40,719 nt of DNA from a virus. Positions 27,702-33,997 of this stretch are shown one piece after another (positions within the stretch are counted from its first letter, which is position 1; every line of letters begins with the position of its first letter). The position numbers were made by a program, and so were the translations under genes. The notes below the pieces were generated by a model, which was not told the origin of the DNA, did no database searches, and saw only the letters and a list, made by a program, of their open reading frames with translations. Where the stretch lies: IMG/VR virus record IMGVR_UViG_3300030419_002795, positions 1-40,719 of that record. One strand, given 5' to 3'.

Positions 27702-27998
27702 ATGAGCAAGAAACCCAATAAAGAAACCATTGAAGAATATAAGAAAGCAATCGAATATGGATGTGTGGTCTGTAGAAAAATGTATGGGGTAAAATCTTAC
27801 GACACACAAATACATCATCTAAGGGGTGTTGGTACTGCCAATACAGGAGTCTCTTTAAAATCTAAATTATTCATTCCTTTGTGTGCAAAACATCATGTTT
27901 CCTCTAATGACGCTTTTCATGTAATGGGACAATTTTCGTGGGAAAATAAATTTGGTACACAATTAGAATTATTAGAGTATTATAATAATAATAAATAA
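27702..27998 (+). CDS. Ref-like / HNH endonuclease-like zinc protein
   Basis: 98 residues. E-Y-G-C-V-V-C-R-K, then I-H-H-L-R-G-V-G-T, L-F-I-P-L-C-A-K-H-H-V and F-H-V-M-G. The C-x2-C, I-H-H, L-C-x-x-H-H layout is that of the Ref / DUF968 group of RecA-directed nucleases and related HNH proteins. No Shine-Dalgarno sequence is seen: a box ends three bases before ATG. It may cut DNA at recombination intermediates; by family, not shown here. Confidence 0.7.
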   Translation: MSKKPNKETIEEYKKAIEYGCVVCRKMYGVKSYDTQIHHLRGVGTANTGVSLKSKLFIPLCAKHHVSSNDAFHVMGQFSWENKFGTQLELLEYYNNNK

Positions 27999-28041
27999 AT
28001 ATGTTTTAATATAAGAGGGGTTAAACCATTTGGTGTAAGAA

Positions 28042-28560
28042 GTGAAAGCAGAACTATTAGCAAAACTAATGCCATCATCACTAGATATATCTGCCTTTGG
28101 TAGTAAAAACCACAATGCAATTACATCAGAAGATATTTTAATTAAATTATCTTATTCTAAATTAAGCGATAATGAATTAAATTTTATATTGGCTAAATTT
28201 TTGAATGATGATAAATCTCGTTCATCTGTTTATAAAGAATTAATTAAAGAAGTACATTATAAGTTCAAAAAGAAGGGGGAAAATCATTTGGTGTGCCGAT
28301 ATGTTGAGGTTGCAATTATGGAGTGTATTATGACGACCTGTCCATTTTGCAAAGGAACAGGATTCAATGTATTTAAAACATCAATAAGCAAATGTCCACA
28401 TTGTAATGATGGTCAATTTATTTATGATGATGATGTAAGAGCAAATCTTATAGGAATAAAAAAAAATAAATTTATAAAAAATAAAAAGAAGTATGAAGAT
28501 ATAATACATTTATTAAGAGATATTGAAAACAATGCCTTATCTAAAATAGGCGATAATTAA
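28042..28560 (+). CDS. Zinc-ribbon regulator, possible Q-type antiterminator
   Basis: 172 residues from GTG 28042; an ATG at 28069 is an alternative. Central C-P-F-C-K-G-T-G-F-N-V, then K-C-P-H-C-N-D-G form a DnaJ-like CxxCxGxG zinc pair, as in phage antitermination Q proteins, followed by a basic helical end. It lies after the early genes and converges with TerS, ending four bases inside it. Controlling the late operon is a reasonable inference. Confidence 0.55.
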   Translation: MKAELLAKLMPSSLDISAFGSKNHNAITSEDILIKLSYSKLSDNELNFILAKFLNDDKSRSSVYKELIKEVHYKFKKKGENHLVCRYVEVAIMECIMTTCPFCKGTGFNVFKTSISKCPHCNDGQFIYDDDVRANLIGIKKNKFIKNKKKYEDIIHLLRDIENNALSKIGDN

Positions 28561-29042
28561 TGTTTTACTATAACTTTTTCTTCTTTTACAGGCTCTTGAT
28601 TAGATTTTATTTCTTCTTGATAAAACTTTAATTTTGGTAATAATTCAGGACTACTGGCAATAAGAACTTTTAATTCATCTATTAATTCTTCATCAGATTT
28701 AGATTTTGTGTCATCAATGTTAACATTAATATTTTGACTATGAAAATTACCAAGTTCTAATAATAATTTAGCTGTGTTAAGTCTTACACTATCTTGTTCT
28801 GACGATAGTAAATCTTTCAAAACACTTATAGCAATGCCACTCGTATTAGCAATCCTTTCTTCATTTTTCTTTCTTATTTCAGTAGTAAATTTTTTACGCA
28901 AATATGCACCCATCTGTGCTGGTTTTGTATCTTTATTATATCCAGCTTTAATAGCCGATTGTGTAGCATTGCCTTGTGTATCTCCATCACAGAAATACTC
29001 AATAAACTTAGTTTCTTTTTCTATATCAGCTTTTTTCGGCAT
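28557..29042 (-). CDS. terS: Terminase small subunit
   Basis: 161 residues. F-I-E-Y-F-C-D-G-D-T-Q-G-N-A-T-Q-S-A-I-K, A-G-Y is the Terminase_2-type DNA-binding N-terminus (gN.tqAA..AGY). A coiled-coil middle and a Glu/Lys-rich tail follow. AGAGGA before ATG. It ends the late operon, far from TerL on the map, and its stop overlaps the Q-like gene. A full box (28719-28738) lies within it. It should select the DNA for packaging. Confidence 0.8.
   Translation of the reverse strand: MPKKADIEKETKFIEYFCDGDTQGNATQSAIKAGYNKDTKPAQMGAYLRKKFTTEIRKKNEERIANTSGIAISVLKDLLSSEQDSVRLNTAKLLLELGNFHSQNINVNIDDTKSKSDEELIDELKVLIASSPELLPKLKFYQEEIKSNQEPVKEEKVIVKH
28719..28738 (+). promoter_or_regulatory. GTTAAC box (15), inside terS
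   Basis: Plus-strand GTTAAC ATTAATA TTTTGAC TATG, 20 bp (one base shorter). It codes for F-H-S-Q-N-I-N-V-N on the minus strand. Possibly chance, but the core and CTATG/CATAG flank match boxes 4 and 10. Confidence 0.45.
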
Positions 29043-29385
29043 ATGTTTTCCTCTTTAGTTTGTCTTTGGCTTTATCAACAACTAGACTTCCATCTAGCCA
29101 TTTACCTACTAATTCTGCTATATCTTTATTAGGAGCAAATGAGATAGCTAAGTCTTGTCTTTCTTTAATCCATGTTTTATCTAATACTAGACTACCATCT
29201 ATATCTGTGCCATCTTCATCACCTGATACATGAGATACGATTGTTATAGTTCTGTCATTTTCTTCAACAAGAAATCCAACTGAAACACAATCAGCTAGTT
29301 CTGATTTGAGTTCTGTAATATCTGTCCAACCATCTGTAGGGGTTATTGCATCTTCCCAATGTACTAAAACTAATTTTGCTTTCAT
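29026..29385 (-). CDS. Conserved phage protein of unknown function
   Basis: 119 residues. K-A-K-L-V-L-V-H-W-E-D-A, G-W, then V-S-V-G-F-L-V-E-E-N-D-R-T-I-T-I-V-S-H and K-T-W-I-K form the strand pattern of a small protein common in marine and P22-like phages. It overlaps TerS by 17 bases. Function unknown. Confidence 0.7.
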   Translation of the reverse strand: MKAKLVLVHWEDAITPTDGWTDITELKSELADCVSVGFLVEENDRTITIVSHVSGDEDGTDIDGSLVLDKTWIKERQDLAISFAPNKDIAELVGKWLDGSLVVDKAKDKLKRKTYAEKS

Positions 29386-29585
29386 TTGTATTTAAAAATA
29401 TATTTACTCCATAAATAACTTCGTGCAATGCTCACCACCATAAATATCAAAGATAGATGAAACATCTCCCATATATTTATATGTATATCATACAAAGGAA
29501 ATACTAATATTTGAATGATTACAGCAAGAATAAGTCCACTTCCTATATCTAATGTTCTATGTATTAGATGTTTTGTATTGGTCAT
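29382..29585 (-). CDS. Small membrane protein
   Basis: 67 residues with two transmembrane helices (L-I-L-A-V-I-I-Q-I-L-V-F-P-L and M-F-H-L-S-L-I-F-M-V-V-S-I-A), ends Y-L-W-S-K-Y-I-F-K-Y-K. It overlaps neighbours by 4 bases on each side. Possibly holin-related, not determinable. Confidence 0.65.
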   Translation of the reverse strand: MTNTKHLIHRTLDIGSGLILAVIIQILVFPLYDIHINIWEMFHLSLIFMVVSIARSYLWSKYIFKYK

Positions 29586-30670
29586 TTTTTCTTTCTTATA
29601 AATTTTAAGTAGTCAGCTCCTTCTTGGACTTCCCAAAATATCTTAATAAAATCAGGGTGGGTATCAGGTAAATGAGTATTAAATACTGCTACTGCACAAG
29701 GCGACATCATCTTGTTTGGCATATTTAACATCTTGGCATAGTTGTCATATTTTTTATAACTTCCCACTTGAACACAATGCATGGTTATATTTGAATTAGC
29801 ATCTTTAACAGGCATATAGCCACTAACATGAGTATGTCCTGCCATAAGTAGATGGTCTCTTGCATTAAATATTGCGTGTCTGACAATGCCATGTGCTGTA
29901 TTGTAGATTGAATTACCTCTAAAATTATGAGAACAATTTACTCTAACATGGTGTTTGGGTAATTTTAATTTTACCCTTATGTTGTGTTGTGCGTATGTAG
30001 TCTTTAATGGTCTGCATATCCATCTAATAGGGTCGCCATCACCTGACCATACATCATGGTTTCCTGCAACTATAAATAACCAATCGGTATATTTAATAAG
30101 CCATTCTGTTAATTGCCATGCCTGTTCTGCTGTGGTCGATTGTTCTGCCCATAATCCTGCAAGTTTAGTTCTTCTTGCCCAATTATTTTGTAAATCACCT
30201 ACATTACAAGCATACATTCCATCAGTTTTATTTGTTATATCTAAATGTTTAATAACACTTGGCATATCACAACCATCATCATCTATATGGGGGTCGCCCA
30301 TAATATAAAGTCCGATAGGTTTATCATCTCTAACAGTTACATTTAAAAATTCTTCGTTCTTTTCTCGTTTTTCTTTTCTTTCAAAACTTTCTAATCTTAA
30401 TTTAACTAATTCTTCTGTTGATATTTCTTCATCAGAAAAAGGATTTTCTACTTTATAATTTTTATCCTTCATTGATTTTTTAGGGTGAACAGTTCTAAAT
30501 CCACAATCACGACATTGATATCTTTGAGGTAGACTTTGAGTGTTCCTTGCCTTTCCCCTTTTAATTAAATGAGTTGAACCACATTTTGGACATTGTAAAA
30601 TGTTACCATCTTCGTCTCTTTGTTCTTCTATTATTTTAGTATAGTTCCCACCACTATTGAATATCGCCAT
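29582..30670 (-). CDS. Metallophosphoesterase with N-terminal zinc ribbon
   Basis: 362 residues. Residues about 22-60: L-Q-C-P-K-C-G-S-T-H-L-I-K-R-G and Y-Q-C-R-D-C-G-F-R-T, a transposase-like zinc ribbon. The rest is a calcineurin-like enzyme: I-M-G-D-P-H-I-D-D-D-G, V-G-D-L, V-A-G-N-H-D-V-W, and M-A-G-H-T-H-V. All metal-binding residues are present. The family cleaves phosphate esters, often of nucleotides or nucleic acid; the zinc ribbon could give DNA/RNA targeting. It starts in the same late block. Confidence 0.8.
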   Translation of the reverse strand: MAIFNSGGNYTKIIEEQRDEDGNILQCPKCGSTHLIKRGKARNTQSLPQRYQCRDCGFRTVHPKKSMKDKNYKVENPFSDEEISTEELVKLRLESFERKEKREKNEEFLNVTVRDDKPIGLYIMGDPHIDDDGCDMPSVIKHLDITNKTDGMYACNVGDLQNNWARRTKLAGLWAEQSTTAEQAWQLTEWLIKYTDWLFIVAGNHDVWSGDGDPIRWICRPLKTTYAQHNIRVKLKLPKHHVRVNCSHNFRGNSIYNTAHGIVRHAIFNARDHLLMAGHTHVSGYMPVKDANSNITMHCVQVGSYKKYDNYAKMLNMPNKMMSPCAVAVFNTHLPDTHPDFIKIFWEVQEGADYLKFIRKKK

Positions 30671-30887
30671 TCTTTTCTAATTCCTTGATTAGATATTCCA
30701 AATACCACCTAGCTTTTTTTAAATCAGACAAGGGTGTTCCTTTATATGGAAATCTAGTTACATATTTAATAATATTTCCTCGAACATAATCCATATTCCA
30801 TGAACGAATGTAACTTATAGTTTCTATTCCCTGTGTGTAATGGTCAGGGTGGTTAATATTGTCTTTGTTGTTCTTGCCTAATTTCAT
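30654..30887 (-). CDS. DUF3310 protein
   Basis: 77 residues. N-H-P-D-H-Y-T-Q-G-I-E-T-I, then G-N-I-I-K-Y-V-T-R-F-P-Y-K-G and D-L-K-K-A-R-W-Y-L-E-Y-L is the complete DUF3310 pattern, a phage family often next to nucleotide-metabolism genes and described as kinase-like; activity is not established here. Overlaps both neighbours. Confidence 0.85.
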   Translation of the reverse strand: MKLGKNNKDNINHPDHYTQGIETISYIRSWNMDYVRGNIIKYVTRFPYKGTPLSDLKKARWYLEYLIKELEKNGDIQ

Positions 30888-31071
30888 CTATCTTATCCAA
30901 AACTTGATTCCACTCAATAGGATTACAATCAATCCACTCAATACCACCATACAGGTAGTCATGTCTATTTTCAAGTTTTCCCTTTATGCTGAATTTAGCA
31001 AAAGGGTCAATGTTTCGGATTGCAGATATGATGTCCATTTCTCTAGGCGAGAACGCAACTGGACTACACAT
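30853..31071 (-). CDS. Small protein with C-N-P-I-E-W-N motif
   Basis: 72 residues. F-S-P-R-E-M-D-I-I-S-A-I-R-N then Y-G-G-I-E-W-I-D-C-N-P-I-E-W-N-Q-V-L-D-K-I. The C-terminus is helical with Arg/Gln. It resembles small phage proteins with an I-E-W...N-P core. Twenty bases encoding the motif are also in the 22455-22808 gene. Unknown role. Confidence 0.65.
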   Translation of the reverse strand: MCSPVAFSPREMDIISAIRNIDPFAKFSIKGKLENRHDYLYGGIEWIDCNPIEWNQVLDKIDEIRQEQQRQY

Positions 31072-31073
31072 AT

Positions 31074-31259
31074 TTAACTCCTCACTAATAACTCTACTGA
31101 AAGTAAAACTATTAATGCGATTATTAATAACTCAAACACAGATATATCAGGTTTAAGCCATTTGGTTTTTATTCTATAAAAAAACCAATTAAAAAATTCA
31201 GGTTTGAACATGATTAACACGCATAACAGGAGTGCGATTATGAGTGCTTCTTGTATCAT
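31074..31259 (-). CDS. Small membrane protein
   Basis: 61 residues with two hydrophobic helices (A-L-I-I-A-L-L-L-C-V-L-I-M-F and L-L-I-A-L-I-V-L-L-S-V-E-L-L) around K-T-K-W-L-K-P. Overlaps the next gene by 4 bases. Possible holin or spanin partner. Confidence 0.6.
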   Translation of the reverse strand: MIQEALIIALLLCVLIMFKPEFFNWFFYRIKTKWLKPDISVFELLIIALIVLLSVELLVRS

Positions 31260-31483
31260 TGTTGTAGAGGATTGTCAGACCTCGCTTTTATTTCATCAAC
31301 TTTAGCTTTCAATACAGCTATTTCAGCTTTATTAATAGCTATATCTTGTTCTAAAGGTTTTATGTTTGGTGCTTTTTGAGCTTCTAATACTTCTACTCTT
31401 TGAATTAATTGTCCTTGATAAACAAATAATCCACCGAGAGTAATAACTAAACCAATAGCACCTGTAATTACTTTAATATCCAC
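31256..31483 (-). CDS. Small membrane-anchored coiled-coil protein
   Basis: 75 residues. N-terminal helix V-I-T-G-A-I-G-L-V-I-T-L-G-G-L-F-V-Y, then Q-R-V-E-V-L-E-A-Q-K and a coiled coil N-K-A-E-I-A-V-L-K-A-K-V. It has the shape of an i-spanin or o-spanin, but neither a lipobox nor a partner is clear. Overlaps the 487-residue gene by 11 bases. Confidence 0.55.
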   Translation of the reverse strand: MDIKVITGAIGLVITLGGLFVYQGQLIQRVEVLEAQKAPNIKPLEQDIAINKAEIAVLKAKVDEIKARSDNPLQQ

Positions 31484-32936
31484 GAATTTCCTTCAAATGT
31501 TGTTCTGCTCTTATAACTTCATCAACAGCTTGTTGAACTTTTGCTTGATTATTATCCACCAAATCGTTATATAAAGTTTGATTCGCAGAATATATATTTC
31601 TAGTATCAATATATTTTCTTGTTTCATAATAATTCCCACCATCTATAATGGGTTGATTATTAAATATATCTTGATTTATATTGCTATAACTGTCAAGAAT
31701 CTTGTTATTATTCATAGCTTTAGCTACTATAATCTGAGTAATTTTTAACTGCTCGTCTACAGATTTTATTTTCTGTGCAACTTTTTCAGCAATTTTGTCC
31801 ACATTGATAGAAACCATGGTATTAGTTTCTCTTGTTTCGGCTGGTTGTTCTGTTCTTTCTTCACTTGTTTCGCTAGTTGATTCGTTGCTCCTGGAAACAG
31901 TATTTGTGGATTCAGTTTCTTCAGTTTCGGTGTTATTTTCTGTAGATACTCCTTCAGTTCCTGTGGACTCCTGTTCGTTACTTGCGATTCGCTGTCCACT
32001 CGTTTCCTCGATTTCAGTTTCTTCATTCTTAACTTCCATTGGAGTTTCGTTACTTTCTTCATAAACTTCTTCTACTAATTCTTCTGTTATTTCCTCTACA
32101 GGTTCTTCTACAACTGTTAATTCCTCTATTTCAGATAAAGGTTGTGTTTGTAAAACAGATAAAATAATTTCTTCTTCTATAAACTTTTCTTCTTCCCTTA
32201 TCTCTATAATTTCAGGTAATACTTCTAATACAAATTCTTCTAATGTTATTTCTTCTACAAATAATTCTTCAAATGTTTCAGGTATTATTTCTTCTATTAT
32301 TTCAACTACTTCTATTATTTCTTGAAATGTTGTATTTAATTCTGCTGTTTGTGTGGCAGTTAATACCTCATCATCATAGGTCATAGTAACCGATATATTA
32401 TCTACATTAGGACCACCAAGAGTAGCAGGACTATTAGCATCAGACCCACTAATAAAAATATTTCCAATGTTAGAACCACTACCTGTATGCGAGAGAGTAT
32501 CTGTGAAATCTTCGCCATTAATTCCTGTAACATCTGTTCTTTCCTGTGTTGTAGTAGCTAAAATATTACTATCAGAATCCCTAATTTGCAACCTTATTGT
32601 AAAGGTATCAGCACCACCTGAACCACCCCAACAACCTGATACTGCACATTCTCCATTCTGTACTTGAACGCTAGAGTTAAGAGTAATGCCATTATCAAGC
32701 ATTTGTTGTGTTATGGAATTATTGGTAAGATTGAAAGATTGCTCAATACTGCCACTATCTCCAAACTCTAGGTCATGTCCACCTGGACAACAATCATTAA
32801 TTCTTTGTGCGTTACCTGATAAAGTCCAACCAGTAGTTCCATTATTAAATGCACCATTGGTAATTAAATTTCCTGTAATTTGTTCTTCTGCAAATAATGC
32901 TAAAGGAAATAATAAACTAATCAGTATCTTTTTCAT
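31473..32936 (-). CDS. Exported protein with beta domain and Glu-rich segment
   Basis: 487 residues. Signal peptide M-K-K-I-L-I-S-L-L-F-P-L-A-L-F-A then E-E-Q. Residues about 20-195 look like a beta-sandwich (N-L-I-T-N-G-A-F-N-N-G-T-T-G-W, D-L-E-F-G-D-S-G-S-I-E-Q-S-F) similar to carbohydrate-binding modules. Residues 210-400 are very acidic repeats (E-E-I-I-P-E-T-F-E-E-L, E-E-I-T-L-E-E-F) then Ser/Thr/Glu-rich linker. The C-terminus is helical. May bind the cell surface or act in superinfection control; not shown. Confidence 0.6.
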   Translation of the reverse strand: MKKILISLLFPLALFAEEQITGNLITNGAFNNGTTGWTLSGNAQRINDCCPGGHDLEFGDSGSIEQSFNLTNNSITQQMLDNGITLNSSVQVQNGECAVSGCWGGSGGADTFTIRLQIRDSDSNILATTTQERTDVTGINGEDFTDTLSHTGSGSNIGNIFISGSDANSPATLGGPNVDNISVTMTYDDEVLTATQTAELNTTFQEIIEVVEIIEEIIPETFEELFVEEITLEEFVLEVLPEIIEIREEEKFIEEEIILSVLQTQPLSEIEELTVVEEPVEEITEELVEEVYEESNETPMEVKNEETEIEETSGQRIASNEQESTGTEGVSTENNTETEETESTNTVSRSNESTSETSEERTEQPAETRETNTMVSINVDKIAEKVAQKIKSVDEQLKITQIIVAKAMNNNKILDSYSNINQDIFNNQPIIDGGNYYETRKYIDTRNIYSANQTLYNDLVDNNQAKVQQAVDEVIRAEQHLKEIRGY

Positions 32937-33543
32937 TTTCTAACATATGATTCCAAGTCATACTAGGTTTAGTGGATTGATTTACAATTTTATTCTTTCT
33001 TTTAGCTATCCATCTCTCTTTAGCTTTAGCTCCAATCAATCCTTCGATTGGGCAGGGTGTACCTGCGTTCCACATAGCTTCCCAAACATTTTGGTTCTGG
33101 CAGAGAAGGGAAATACTCGCTACGGACATACCAAGTTTTTTTAACAACTCAGCTTTTTTTCTTAATTCACATTCTTGGTCTATATAATAATTTCCTGCTG
33201 AGAAACTGAACCCTATCGTTGTCATGCCTAATGATAGTGGTATGACACAACTCCCTTGTCCATATACACTCATAGCAGGAGCTGATGAACTGTTTACAGC
33301 AGTTTTTTGATTGGTGCTGTTATTGGTTTCATTGTTCGTTGTTGTATTAGAAGATGAACCTGATTGATAGGTTGTTGATGACTCATATCCACCTGTGATT
33401 GCTGTGTTACTACCTGCATTATTGCTTTGTGTATTCGTGGTACTACCTGATGAGGTTACATCTCCCATAGCATCTACCATTCCTAGCAATAATATTAATG
33501 CTAAGATTAGCCAAGCTGATTCTTTTATTGTTTGCCACAACAC
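32917..33543 (-). CDS. Exported protein with Ser/Thr/Asn-rich linker
   Basis: 208 residues. N-terminal helix S-A-W-L-I-L-A-L-I-L-L-L-G-M-V-D-A-M (signal or anchor), then a 70-residue Ser/Thr/Asn/Gly segment, then G-Q-G-S-C-V-I-P-L-S-L-G-M-T-T-I-G-F and a Cys-containing C-terminus (C-Q-N-Q-N-V-W-E-A-M-W-N-A-G-T-P-C-P). Overlaps the 487-residue gene by 20 bases, suggesting a joint role at the envelope. Unknown function. Confidence 0.6.
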   Translation of the reverse strand: MLWQTIKESAWLILALILLLGMVDAMGDVTSSGSTTNTQSNNAGSNTAITGGYESSTTYQSGSSSNTTTNNETNNSTNQKTAVNSSSAPAMSVYGQGSCVIPLSLGMTTIGFSFSAGNYYIDQECELRKKAELLKKLGMSVASISLLCQNQNVWEAMWNAGTPCPIEGLIGAKAKERWIAKRKNKIVNQSTKPSMTWNHMLENEKDTD

Positions 33544-33565
33544 TATAAATCTCCTTTAAAATCAA

Positions 33566-33997
33566 TTACTTACGAGTTAAACTTCCACCAAAATATAACC
33601 CTATAATTGAGAAAATTGTGTGGGATTGTAAGCTGGTTATAAATATACCTGTACCCTCTTTCCATACTGTAGTTTCAAAAGATGAGCCAAATATCCACCA
33701 ACCTGAACTTTGTTCTGTAACTACTTGATAAATAACAGTAACATCAGTAAAAATAGGTGCTATGATTGGTACTACAATAATACTAAATACACACATTAAA
33801 GCTATCCATCTTCTAGTATGTTTGGTATGAGGGTCTTTCACATCTCTAGCTTTATCGGTTTGTTTAGCTGCAAAGTTTGCCCTTGCCATTAACATTTTTT
33901 CTCTTTCAGCTTCAGCTTGTGATTTTTGTGCCATGATAGACATCACACCACCTAGTACAGTTGAGCCAAGCATTGAGATTAATTCCATTGGTATCAT
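33566..33997 (-). CDS. Holin-like protein (3TM / GTA type)
   Basis: 143 residues. An N-terminal hydrophobic/amphipathic helix, H-T-K-H-T-R-R-W-I-A-L-M-C-V-F-S-I-I-V-V, then the loop with S-S-G-W-W, and T-I-F-S-I-I-G-L-Y-F-G-G-S-L-T-R-K. This order (H-T-R-R, transmembrane pair, G-x-Y-F-G-G) matches the Holin_3TMs family used by gene-transfer agents and phages. Probable lysis membrane pore. It overlaps the 819-residue gene by 4 bases. Confidence 0.7.
   Translation of the reverse strand: MIPMELISMLGSTVLGGVMSIMAQKSQAEAEREKMLMARANFAAKQTDKARDVKDPHTKHTRRWIALMCVFSIIVVPIIAPIFTDVTVIYQVVTEQSSGWWIFGSSFETTVWKEGTGIFITSLQSHTIFSIIGLYFGGSLTRK

Noticed and set aside
15486-28738. Boxes as promoters of a T7-type phage RNA polymerase
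   Set aside because: No such polymerase gene is present in the near-complete genome, and boxes occur in both relations to the genes that follow.
31766-32064. Alternative frames inside the Glu-rich part of the exported protein
   Set aside because: Shadow frames caused by GAA/GTT repeats; no start signals.
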